Source: Deltaproteobacteria bacterium
GTDB taxonomy: Bacteria > Myxococcota_A > Polyangia > JAAYKL01
Direction: 5' to 3'
NCBI GenBank assembly: GCA_016936575.1
Contig: JAFGXQ010000192.1
Coordinates: 1-55,927 of the forward strand
Length of the DNA: 55,927 nucleotides
The translations under genes were made by a program, and so were the position numbers. The notes beneath the pieces were generated by a model. The model was given only the letters and a program-made list of their open reading frames with translations. It searched no databases and was not told where the DNA came from. Below, in pieces: positions 42,144-50,432 of this stretch (position 1 is the first letter of the stretch; the number at the start of each line of letters is the position of its first letter).

Positions 42144-43499
42144 ATGTTAGTGATGAAGTTCGGCGGAACATCAGTGAAGAATGCAGAAGCGGTGGACAGG
42201 GTATCGGGAATCATTTCGGCGCGGGTGGCGGAGCAGCCGATTGTGGTGGTCAGCGCCACCGGCGACACCACCGACAGACTGGTGGAGATACTGGATTTGC
42301 TCGATGACAACAAGCCCGGCGCGATGGCGATTGCCGAGTCCATCGAAGCGAAACACCTGGCGCTGATTAAAGAAGTCGTTACCGATGAGGCGCAGCAGAA
42401 CATTACATTTGAAAAAGTGCAGCCTGAAATCAAGCGGCTGAAAGATATGATTTCAGCGATGGAGAGATTGGGAGATGTATCGATGCGAAGCCGCGATGCG
42501 GTACAGGCGCTGGGAGAGCGGATGAGTGCGCCGATTTTGGCCGGCAGTCTGGCCTCCCGTGGAATTGACGCAGTGAGTGTTGACCCAGGAACGGTGATCG
42601 CGACGGACAGCACCTGGGGCGCGGCAAAACCCGATTTTGCCCAAACGCAGTCTCAGTGTACATCGGTGTTGGTGCCGCTGTGCAAAAAGGGGCAGGTGCC
42701 GGTGGTCGGCGGTTTTGTCGGGGCCAATCCGAAGGGGATCATCACCACATTGGGGCGCGGCGGTTCTGATTTGACCGCGTCCGTGATTGCCCGCAGCGTG
42801 GCGGCGACCGGACTGGAATTCTGGAAAGACGTGGACGGTATTTTGACTGCGGATCCCCGCATCGTCAGCGATGCCAAACCGTTGAGTGAAATCACCTTCG
42901 AGGAAGCATCGGAGTTGACATTTCTCGGTTCAGGGGTGCTGCATCCCGCATCTATCCAACCTGCCGTGGAAGCGGGGGTGCCGGTAACAGTGCGCAACTC
43001 CTACAAGCAGGACAGCCCCGGTACAAAAATATTGAAGTCTCGCGCACCGAACGTTGACAACACCACTGCGGCATCGATTGCATATAAAAAGAATCAGGCG
43101 CTCATCAATGTGTATTCAACGCGTATGCTCGGCGCCAGCGGTTTTTTGCGAAAAGTGTTTGAAGTGTTCGACCGGTTGAATATTTCGGTGGATCACATTG
43201 CCACTTCTGAGGTGAATATCACGGTTACGGTGGACGACGGCGATGTGGTGCCGGTTCTGGCCAAAGAGCTTGAAGAGGTTGCCACGGTTACGGTGACCCA
43301 CAACGTTGCCATTGTGAGTGTGGTGGGGGAAGCGCTTCGCCAGACCGCCGGAATCGGGTCGAAAGTGTTTACGGCGCTCAAAGATATTAACGTGCTGTTT
43401 ATCACGCATTCCGGGGCAACCACCAACTTGAGTGTGGTGCTCGAAAACGAGCGACTCAACGACGCAATTACCTCCCTGCACGCCCACCTGTTCGGGTGA
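42144..43499 (+). CDS. lysC: Aspartate kinase, monofunctional
   Basis: 451 residues, close to E. coli LysC. It phosphorylates aspartate at the head of lysine, threonine and methionine synthesis. Visible: 'VMKFGGTSVKNAEAVDRV' (nucleotide/aspartate site), 'LGRGGSDLTASVIARSVAA', and two ACT-type regulatory segments near 320-451 ('GFLRKVFEVFDRLNISVDHI', 'TTNLSVVLENERLNDAI'). The ACT domains suggest allosteric feedback by an end-product amino acid. It is followed by nth after 16 bases, so the two are probably co-transcribed. Confidence 0.95.
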   Translation: MLVMKFGGTSVKNAEAVDRVSGIISARVAEQPIVVVSATGDTTDRLVEILDLLDDNKPGAMAIAESIEAKHLALIKEVVTDEAQQNITFEKVQPEIKRLKDMISAMERLGDVSMRSRDAVQALGERMSAPILAGSLASRGIDAVSVDPGTVIATDSTWGAAKPDFAQTQSQCTSVLVPLCKKGQVPVVGGFVGANPKGIITTLGRGGSDLTASVIARSVAATGLEFWKDVDGILTADPRIVSDAKPLSEITFEEASELTFLGSGVLHPASIQPAVEAGVPVTVRNSYKQDSPGTKILKSRAPNVDNTTAASIAYKKNQALINVYSTRMLGASGFLRKVFEVFDRLNISVDHIATSEVNITVTVDDGDVVPVLAKELEEVATVTVTHNVAIVSVVGEALRQTAGIGSKVFTALKDINVLFITHSGATTNLSVVLENERLNDAITSLHAHLFG

Positions 43500-43515
43500 T
43501 TGATAGCGGTTGTAA

Positions 43516-44130
43516 ATGAATAAAAAACAGCGCGTTGAAAAGATTGAAAACATTCTGGACGAGCTGTTTCCCGCACCGCCGATTCCACTTGATCACGTGG
43601 ATCCTTTTTCTTTGCTGGTGGCTACCGTGCTTTCAGCCCAATGTACCGATGTACGGGTAAATCTGGTTACCCCGCACCTTTTTGATGCATATGCAGATGT
43701 GCACGCGCTCGCAGCCGCTGACGTGGAGGCTGTGCGCGAGATTATTCGCCCTTGTGGGCTTTCGCCGTCAAAATCAAAGGCATTGGTGGGGCTATCCAAC
43801 ATTATTGTAAGCGAGCATGGCGGTACGGTTCCCGAATCCTTTGAGGCGCTTGAAAAAATGCCGGGGGTGGGACACAAGACGGCCAGTGTGGTCTTGGCCC
43901 AGGGGTTCGGCGTACCGGCGTTTCCGGTGGATACCCACATTCATCGATTGGCAAAACGTTGGAAGCTGTCGAACGGAAAATCCGTAGAGCAGACCGAAAA
44001 AGATTTGAAGCGCCTTTTTAAAAAAGAAGAGTGGAACAAACGACATCTTCAGATCATCTATTTCGGTCGGGCCTACTGCCCCGCGCGTGGGCACGTGGTG
44101 GAAGCGTGTCCGATTTGCCGTTGGATTTGA
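43516..44130 (+). CDS. nth: Endonuclease III (DNA glycosylase/AP lyase)
   Basis: 204 residues. It removes oxidised pyrimidines from DNA and cuts at the abasic site. Helix-hairpin-helix 'MPGVGHKTASVVL' carries the catalytic Lys, and 'FPVDTHIHRLAKRW' the catalytic Asp. The C-terminal iron-sulfur region is 'YCPARGHVVEACPICRWI', that is C-x9-C-x2-C with the fourth Cys of the usual C-x6-C-x2-C-x5-C loop missing; the protein ends three residues after the last Cys. I recall similar endings in other phyla, so this may be a subfamily feature. The ribosome site is weak. Confidence 0.93.
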   Translation: MNKKQRVEKIENILDELFPAPPIPLDHVDPFSLLVATVLSAQCTDVRVNLVTPHLFDAYADVHALAAADVEAVREIIRPCGLSPSKSKALVGLSNIIVSEHGGTVPESFEALEKMPGVGHKTASVVLAQGFGVPAFPVDTHIHRLAKRWKLSNGKSVEQTEKDLKRLFKKEEWNKRHLQIIYFGRAYCPARGHVVEACPICRWI

Positions 44131-44159
44131 AATCTCAGGACGGTGACCATTATAAAATC

Positions 44160-46109
44160 TTACTGCCGATGACTGGATAGCGGGCGAATCAGTACTCTGC
44201 CGCCGGCGTTTGCGAGCTTTTTTGCTGACTGGGCTGAGAAAATGTTCATTGTGAATCCACCTTTGCCTGCCTCCCCCGGCTCGAATTCCACATCGATATT
44301 GATTGTGTCTCCGGCGATCACTGTGTTGTACGGAACGAACACAAAACGCATTTGGAAAAATGAAGTGTGCCATGGGGTGGTCCCCTCAATTGTTTTCCAG
44401 CGCTGCCGCAACTCCGGTTGACGGGCGTTTATGTACTGGTTTGCAGCATCGTCCATGAAACGAACCGCAGCTTTAGAGGTGAGCTCACCGAGTGGGGAAA
44501 TATCATTTTGAGAGAGTGTATATTGAAACTGATTTGGGCGCACCGTTGTTTGTTTTGTCGCTTCAGATTTTCGGTGAATGGTGAATTCACGTTTCACCGC
44601 CACATCAAATGTTTTTTCTTGTCCTCGCCACATATGCCGCGACAGAATCTGGTTGGCCGCGACCCGTCCGTTTACCACGCTGCCCATGTAGCCGCCGCCG
44701 CCGCCTCTGGCCCACGCGCCGGTGAAGTAGAGCCCCTGAAAAATGGACGCCACCCCGAAACGCCAGTTGTCGGCCTGTTCGGGCGTTTGCGCAAAACCGT
44801 ATACCGAACCGTAGGGGTTGCGACTGTAAATTTCCATTGAGCGAGGGGTGCCCAACTCGGCCACCACAATGTGTTTGGCCAGGTGGGGGTATTGCAGGGC
44901 GACTTTCTTCAATATGATGTCGGTCACCTGCGCTTTTTTCTGTTCGTATTCATCGCGTGAAATTTCGGTCCACGCTTTTCCCGGCGCCACTTCGAGGATC
45001 TGTACAATCCCTTTACCCGGTGGGTGGGTGTTGCTGCCTTCATCAGTGTAATCGCTGATGATATAGTCGGTGGTGTGGTACGCTTCGTTCATCGCCGCGT
45101 TGTAGGTGCGCAGGTTACTGTAATCGAAGTTGATGAACGTAGTGTGATCGAGAACCCCCGCCTCTCTGCCCGGGCAATCGAGCCCCAGGTACAGTGTGAG
45201 CAATGAAGCGGATGGTTCGAGTGTGCCCAGTTTGTAAACGAACGGCTTGGCCAGGTGCTCCTTGCCGATGAGCGTGAAGTACGTTTGCAGCGGGTTTGCA
45301 TTGGCCACAATAATGGGAGCCGGAATTTGTTCTCCGCTCTCCAGTTCTACGCCGACTGCGGTGCGTTCCTTCAGCAGGACCTTGTGCACCAGAGATGACG
45401 TGCGCACCGTGCAGCCGGCTTCACAAAGGGTCTGCGCCATGGCATTTGAAATCTGTTGCCCCCCCCCTTTTACATAGTAGTTGCCTGTAACCAAATGAGA
45501 ACCGAACACCTCGGCCGCCCAGTTCGCCGCGCAGCGTTCGTTGGGAAGTCCGGTGGATTGCCACAACTGCCCCATCAGACCGAACAGCCTTTTGTCGGTA
45601 AAGCATTCCTGCAACAATTCGTGATAGGTGCGTTTGAAATAACGCGCGGGAAAAAAGTTGTCGATGTCGACTTCGCCGCTCCAGAACAGTCGGGTGTTGG
45701 CTTCAATAATCGATTCCATAATGTGAATGAATTTGTCGATACCGTCGGCTTCTTTGGGAAACGTCGATTTTAAGTACGCCCGCCCTTCCTCTCGGGAGGG
45801 TAAACGATAGGTCGCATCTGGAAACACCGAGGTGAACATCGGCGAGTGTTCGGTCACTTCAAGTTTGTCGAGCACCTGCATGTAATCGAATAATTGATGA
45901 AGCCCGCCGTCTTTGTTCATTGCACTCAGCACGTGCAGCGATACATCGAAATCATACCCGGCGCGTAGAAAGTTCTGTGCGTAACCGCCCACCTTGGGCT
46001 GTTTTTCGAGAACCAGCACGTTCATGGATTTTTTCGCCAGATGGAGGGCGCAGCTCAAGCCCCCCATTCCCGCGCCGATCACTATCGCATCATATTTATT
46101 GTCGCTCAT
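44160..46109 (-). CDS. CrtISO/retinol-saturase-like FAD oxidoreductase with extra C-terminal domain
   Basis: 649 residues from the ATG at 46109. 'AIVIGAGMGGLSCALHL' is the FAD site; 'GGYAQNFLRAGYDFDVSLHV' and a glycine-rich 'GGGGGYMGSVVNGR' near 466-480 are typical of the carotenoid isomerase / phytoene desaturase / retinol saturase group. Those enzymes reduce, oxidise or isomerise polyene chains. The last 150 or so residues after the flavin domain are rich in beta-strand-like sequence ('RFVFVPYNTVIAGDTINIDV') and match no domain I recognise; the normal family ends before this. It lies 17 bases after the rubredoxin-bearing reductase gene. Substrate unknown. Confidence 0.87.
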   Translation of the reverse strand: MSDNKYDAIVIGAGMGGLSCALHLAKKSMNVLVLEKQPKVGGYAQNFLRAGYDFDVSLHVLSAMNKDGGLHQLFDYMQVLDKLEVTEHSPMFTSVFPDATYRLPSREEGRAYLKSTFPKEADGIDKFIHIMESIIEANTRLFWSGEVDIDNFFPARYFKRTYHELLQECFTDKRLFGLMGQLWQSTGLPNERCAANWAAEVFGSHLVTGNYYVKGGGQQISNAMAQTLCEAGCTVRTSSLVHKVLLKERTAVGVELESGEQIPAPIIVANANPLQTYFTLIGKEHLAKPFVYKLGTLEPSASLLTLYLGLDCPGREAGVLDHTTFINFDYSNLRTYNAAMNEAYHTTDYIISDYTDEGSNTHPPGKGIVQILEVAPGKAWTEISRDEYEQKKAQVTDIILKKVALQYPHLAKHIVVAELGTPRSMEIYSRNPYGSVYGFAQTPEQADNWRFGVASIFQGLYFTGAWARGGGGGYMGSVVNGRVAANQILSRHMWRGQEKTFDVAVKREFTIHRKSEATKQTTVRPNQFQYTLSQNDISPLGELTSKAAVRFMDDAANQYINARQPELRQRWKTIEGTTPWHTSFFQMRFVFVPYNTVIAGDTINIDVEFEPGEAGKGGFTMNIFSAQSAKKLANAGGRVLIRPLSSHRQ

Positions 46110-46126
46110 ATCATTCTCGTAGGCTC

Positions 46127-47467
46127 TTATGCCGCTAAAAACTGGTCTTTTCCAACGCTGCAAACGGGGCAGATGTGGGGCGGCAGGTTTCCTTCGTGGG
46201 TGTACCCGCACACATCACAGGTCCAGGCGGTTTTGGTGAATGGCTCAGACTCCAGGGCTTTTGCCAGCAATGATGTCACGGTGGATGCGGTGCGATAGTG
46301 GTCAGGAAGGGATTGCTCGGTTTTGAACCATCGCTCCAGCTCGTGAAATCCGTTCACATCACCGCGCAGCATGGCGTACTCCAATTTTCCGTCGGTTGAA
46401 ATGTATACGACGCGCTCAACGCCCCGCTCGACGTCGTTTTCGCGAATGCATACGGCTGTTGTCGAAACGGATTTGGGATTGCCCAATACAAAAATCGGTA
46501 TTGACTCACTTTTTAAATGAACCGGCGCCGGACGTGACGGAGCGACGGAGTGTGTTGAAAAAGCGTTGTTTCCCGCGGCCCATCCTTGTTCTTTGGCCGG
46601 GTTCCATAGCAGGGTTTCCCCCTTCGGCTGTACAATACAGTTTCCGCAGGCCAGAATGTTGGGGTTGCTGGTATGGTACGTGTTATTGACGACAATGCCG
46701 TTTGCAGTGCGCAGACCGGCATCGACCGCCAGTTGGAGGTTGGGTCGCACACCAATTGAAACAAGTACGAGGTCACTTTCAATGGAACGGCCCGGCAGTT
46801 GAGTGCTCAATGCGGTGCCAAGCTGAATGATTTGCTCCGCTTGACTGTTCAACACAACATGAATACCGCGCTGGGTCAATGTGCGGCCCACCGAGCGGGC
46901 GCTCTTTTCTTCGAGCAAATGGGGCATGAGCGTGCCCGCAGCTTCCACCAGGTGAACGGTTTTTCCGGTCGCGGTGATGTCCAGGGCGGCTTCCACACCG
47001 AGTACACCGCCGCCGATTATCGTGACGCGTTGGGCTTTGGTGAGAGCCGCTTTCAGTTGTTTCGCATGGTCAAGGGTCCACAGGGTGAAAACGCCGTTTT
47101 CCCGGACACCGGGAATCGGGGGAAGAACGGGGGACGCCCCCAACGCGAGAATTAATTTGTCGTAAGCCAATGCGGTGCCATCGACGAGCGTCACCTGCCG
47201 GTGGTCTGCATCGATGTGGGCCACACGCACGCCGAAACAGGTATGGATGCGCTCGGCGGCGAACAGGTGATGGGCAAACGTGTGCAGTTCGGCGGTGCTG
47301 CGTTTGCCGGTGACGTACGCCCCCAATGCGATGCGGTTGTAAAAACCGGTGGGCGCCTCAGAGACGATGGTGATGTCCACATGCGGATATCGCCGCCTGG
47401 CGGACCGTGCGGCGCTCAACCCGGCGATGCCGCTCCCGATAATGACTAATTTTCCTGTAATGCTCAT
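46127..47467 (-). CDS. NAD(P)H:flavin reductase fused to a rubredoxin domain
   Basis: 446 residues. Two dinucleotide folds: FAD site 'IIGSGIAGLSAARSA' at 9-23 and NAD site 'TIIGGGVLGVEAALDI' in the middle, with 'LALGASPVLPPIPGV' between; this resembles rubredoxin and nitrite reductases. The end (415-446) is a rubredoxin-like knuckle with Cys417, Cys420, Cys433 and Cys436 binding iron. The usual 'GD' before the flavin ribityl chain reads 'CGN' in 'NILACGNCIV', a change of a normally conserved Asp. It likely passes electrons from NAD(P)H through flavin to its own rubredoxin, perhaps for the neighbouring polyene-type flavoprotein or for oxygen detoxification. Confidence 0.88.
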   Translation of the reverse strand: MSITGKLVIIGSGIAGLSAARSARRRYPHVDITIVSEAPTGFYNRIALGAYVTGKRSTAELHTFAHHLFAAERIHTCFGVRVAHIDADHRQVTLVDGTALAYDKLILALGASPVLPPIPGVRENGVFTLWTLDHAKQLKAALTKAQRVTIIGGGVLGVEAALDITATGKTVHLVEAAGTLMPHLLEEKSARSVGRTLTQRGIHVVLNSQAEQIIQLGTALSTQLPGRSIESDLVLVSIGVRPNLQLAVDAGLRTANGIVVNNTYHTSNPNILACGNCIVQPKGETLLWNPAKEQGWAAGNNAFSTHSVAPSRPAPVHLKSESIPIFVLGNPKSVSTTAVCIRENDVERGVERVVYISTDGKLEYAMLRGDVNGFHELERWFKTEQSLPDHYRTASTVTSLLAKALESEPFTKTAWTCDVCGYTHEGNLPPHICPVCSVGKDQFLAA

Positions 47468-47553
47468 GATGTATGCCCTTCGGCGTCGTATTCAATCCGG
47501 GCACTTTATGTTGGTTCCTTCCGATTTGTCAAATGTCTCTTGATGGAGTTGCG

Positions 47554-48468
47554 TTACAAATCCTGGCGAAGGGTTTCAATCAGCCAGTCCAGGTGGGTGT
47601 CGATCTCATCGAGGGGATCGGTGGATATGCCGAAATACCGGTTGATTTTTTTTACATCGAAATTGGCGGTGCCTTTGGCCCAGCCTTTGTCATCAAGCAC
47701 GATTCTTGAGGATGAGCCGGTTTTGTACACCGCCATTTCAGCGATTTTCTCCCAGGTGACAAAACGGGTTCCCAACCCGTAAAAGGTTTGGCACGAATCA
47801 TTCAGATTCATGCAGCCGGTGTATAATTTCGCCAGCGCGGCTGCGGAAATGAATTGGGTGCCGTCTTCTTTGGTCAACTGGATGGGGTCGTTTTTCAGTG
47901 CCGCGCGTACGATATTGTGGAAGCGTTGGTCCACCTGGGGCGTGGCGCCGGGGAATGATGGATTGCCGAAGGTGTAGCCCGGGCGAATTATATGTGCGGG
48001 GAGCCCGAGCTGGGAACTCACACCGCGAACGTAGGCTTCGCTGGCCAGTTTGGTGGCGCCGTACAAGTCTGCGGGCAGCGGGTCGGAGGTTTCGGCGATG
48101 TAGCTGCGATCGTGACCGCCGGCCGCAGTGGAACTGGTATAAATAAATCGTTTCATTTTGAGATTGGCCGCACATTCCAGCAGGTGAACGGTGCAGCGGG
48201 TGTCGTTTTCGAGCATCGTCAGCGGCGTTTCTCCCCAGCCGAGGGCGATGTGAATACATGTGTCGCATCCGCTCATGGCCTCTTTGATGCGGGAAAAATC
48301 CGACAACTCGGCGTGGACGATTTGTATGCGCGAATGGGTTTGAAATTCGGGAATTTTATTCGGATTGCGAGCTAAAAGGACCAGGTCGGCGTCAGGATGA
48401 AACTGGAGCAATTCTTTTACAACCCATGACCCGATGAATCCGGTGCCGCCGGTGATGAATATGTTCAT
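47554..48468 (-). CDS. NAD-dependent epimerase/dehydratase (extended SDR)
   Basis: 304 residues from the ATG at 48468, with AAGGA eight bases upstream. 'MNIFITGGTGFIGSWVVKEL' is the NAD-binding G-x-x-G-x-x-G motif; 'YTSSTAAGG' and 'YGATKLASEAY' (Y-x-x-x-K) form the active site. It belongs to the dihydroflavonol-reductase/nucleotide-sugar epimerase branch, so the substrate may be a sugar nucleotide, a steroid-like ketone or another carbonyl. It lies 86 bases before the rubredoxin reductase gene on the same strand and probably starts that operon. Divergent from the GH10 xylanase gene, 168 bases apart. Confidence 0.88.
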   Translation of the reverse strand: MNIFITGGTGFIGSWVVKELLQFHPDADLVLLARNPNKIPEFQTHSRIQIVHAELSDFSRIKEAMSGCDTCIHIALGWGETPLTMLENDTRCTVHLLECAANLKMKRFIYTSSTAAGGHDRSYIAETSDPLPADLYGATKLASEAYVRGVSSQLGLPAHIIRPGYTFGNPSFPGATPQVDQRFHNIVRAALKNDPIQLTKEDGTQFISAAALAKLYTGCMNLNDSCQTFYGLGTRFVTWEKIAEMAVYKTGSSSRIVLDDKGWAKGTANFDVKKINRYFGISTDPLDEIDTHLDWLIETLRQDL

Positions 48469-48636
48469 GGTGAATCCTTTCTGAAATGCCCCCGCTTGCG
48501 ACATGTTGTGGGTTCAAACGTGGCAAACGGCTCGTCAATTGCGGCAATGAATGTGAGCCGAACGGATTGGACACGGTACTGGTGGCCGAAATGTACGTGA
48601 AAAACATTTCGAGCAACGGAAAAGAGAGGATGCAAA

Positions 48637-50217
48637 ATGAAGATAATTGGATGGACGCGTACCGGCAACATGAAGACGAAAATGAATGTTGTTCTTTTCT
48701 GGATGGGCGTTTGGTGTGCAGCACAGATGGGGGTTCTGTTTGCTACCGGATGTACGGCGGATGACGGGGACAATGTGGGAACAAATGACGCCGACAGTGA
48801 TACGGATTCGGATGCGGACAGCGATGGCGACAGCGATGGCGACAGCGATAGCGACAGTGATAGTGATGGCGACAGCGACAGCGACAGCGATAGCGACAGC
48901 GATTCGGATAGTGATACAGACAGCGATTCGGATAGTGACGCAGATAGTGATACAGATAGTGATGCGGATAGCGATACGGATAGCGATACGGATAGCGATA
49001 CGGACAGTGATACGGACAGTGATACGGACAGTGATACGGATAGCGATACGGATAGCGATACCGATGCGGACAGCGACAGCGATGCGGACAGTGACAGCGA
49101 TGCGGACAGTGATACGGATAGCGATACCGATGCGGACAGCGACAGCGATGCGGACAGTGATACGGATAGCGATACCGATGCGGACAGCGACAGCGATGCG
49201 GACATCCGTATGCCATGTGACATGTCGGTTACCAATATTCGTGATGGCGGCGCCTGTCTGAATCCCCCTCTGTTGATCGGGACGGCGGTTTCCAGCAGCA
49301 ATACGGGCGGTATCGCCGCGCAGCATTTTAACTATTGGACCGCAGAAAACGAGATGAAGTGGCAATATCTGGAGGGCACCGAGAATGTATTTACCTACTG
49401 GAATGCCGATACCATTGTGAACGCCGCAACCCCGCAGGGGATCAAGGTGAAGGGGCATTGTCTGGTATGGCACAGTCAGTTGGCCAGTTGGGTGGAGCAG
49501 GCGCAGGGGCGCGAACGAGTGCTCGGGATCATGCAGAACCATATCGAGAATGTAATCGGCCATTGGGGTGACAGCATTCATTCCTGGGATGTGGTGAATG
49601 AGGCGATTCTAACCGATGCCGACACCGGCGACGGCAATGCCCGAATGAGGCCATCGGTGTTTTATACCCAAATCGGAGACGAATACATCGATATGGCGTT
49701 TCAGATGGCTCGAAATTATGCGGACAGCCATGGCTGGTACGACATGAAACTGTATTATAACGATTACAGTATTGACGCCGACAACGACAAGTCTCATTTT
49801 GCCCGCCAGATGATTCAGGGGTTGGTGGATCGCGGCGTGCCCATTGACGGCGTCGGCTTTCAGATGCACATCGGCCCCCCCAACAACATTCCAACGGTAG
49901 AGGCAGTTGCCGACAACATGGATTTCTATATCGACCTGGGACTGGACGTGGTGATTTCAGAAATGGACATCAATCTGTGCGGCGGGCTTATCTCTGAAGC
50001 GCAGCAGGCTCAGTTGTATCACGATATTACCGCTGCGTGCGTGGCCAGACCGAAATGCACCGGGCTGACGTTCTGGGGAGTCAACGACGAAAACTCCTGG
50101 CTGAACTCTTTTTCCGCTGCGCAATGCAACGGTGGAAATTCGCATTCGCTGCTTTTCAGTTACGACCAGCCCAAAGATACCTACACCCAAGTGCTGAACG
50201 CGTTGCTCGGACAATAG
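48637..50217 (+). CDS. GH10 endo-xylanase lipoprotein on an Asp/Ser stalk
   Basis: 526 residues with GAGAGGA upstream. The lipobox is FATGC (Cys39). Residues 51-189 are a 139-residue stalk of Asp alternating with Ser, Thr, Ala and Gly. The catalytic GH10 barrel covers about 200-526: '[13 protein letters not shown]', 'WDVVNEAI' with acid/base Glu322, and '[11 protein letters not shown]' with nucleophile Glu442; '[13 protein letters not shown]' is the closing motif. It cuts the beta-1,4-xylan backbone, here held at the cell surface some distance from the membrane. No other xylan-use gene is adjacent. Confidence 0.93.
   Translation: MKIIGWTRTGNMKTKMNVVLFWMGVWCAAQMGVLFATGCTADDGDNVGTNDADSDTDSDADSDGDSDGDSDSDSDSDGDSDSDSDSDSDSDSDTDSDSDSDADSDTDSDADSDTDSDTDSDTDSDTDSDTDSDTDSDTDSDTDADSDSDADSDSDADSDTDSDTDADSDSDADSDTDSDTDADSDSDADIRMPCDMSVTNIRDGGACLNPPLLIGTAVSSSNTGGIAAQHFNYWTAENEMKWQYLEGTENVFTYWNADTIVNAATPQGIKVKGHCLVWHSQLASWVEQAQGRERVLGIMQNHIENVIGHWGDSIHSWDVVNEAILTDADTGDGNARMRPSVFYTQIGDEYIDMAFQMARNYADSHGWYDMKLYYNDYSIDADNDKSHFARQMIQGLVDRGVPIDGVGFQMHIGPPNNIPTVEAVADNMDFYIDLGLDVVISEMDINLCGGLISEAQQAQLYHDITAACVARPKCTGLTFWGVNDENSWLNSFSAAQCNGGNSHSLLFSYDQPKDTYTQVLNALLGQ
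48787..49203 (+). repeat. Asp/Ser-coding stalk array (AGY-serine type)
   Basis: 417 bp of 6-bp units encode the xylanase stalk. Serine is mostly AGC or AGT, in contrast to the TCN-rich array at 34277. A 48-bp block (8 codon pairs) at 49111-49158 is repeated exactly from 49159 to 49203, and 12-bp repeats (GATACGGATAGC, GATACGGACAGT) precede it, showing recent slippage growth. Confidence 0.9.
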
Positions 50218-50432
50218 CGTAGTCAGGGGAATCGATACGTCTCGAAAATCCGCAAAGTGGCGTCCAGGCCCCCCGCATATGTGTGTGCAGCGCCTTGTTG
50301 GCACGTCTAAAATCAATGATTACAATAGGTTCCGTAAAGAAGTTCACAAATACCGGTTTTTCGAGTAATAACACCGGGAACTTGTGACAACCGGGAGCCG
50401 CTCTCGTGAAGGCGGTTTGTGTGAAATAATAC
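50218..50432. other. Intergenic region before ccmF
   Basis: 215 bp with no gene or clear terminator. Several short inverted repeats are visible (for example ACCGGG and CCGGT copies near 50355-50397) but none is convincing. The ribosome site of ccmF is weak (GAAGG is over 15 bases from the ATG). Confidence 0.3.

Noticed and set aside
45459..45466. C8 tract in the CrtISO-like gene as a phase-variable site
   Set aside because: It encodes the conserved Gly-rich segment expected in this family, so codon choice alone explains it; shorter than the C9 tract in the ATPase.
48465..49581. Antisense open frames of 278 and 348 residues over the xylanase stalk
   Set aside because: Same repeat artefact; products are periodic Ser/Leu or Ile/Val/Arg/Ala polymers with no start signal or domain.
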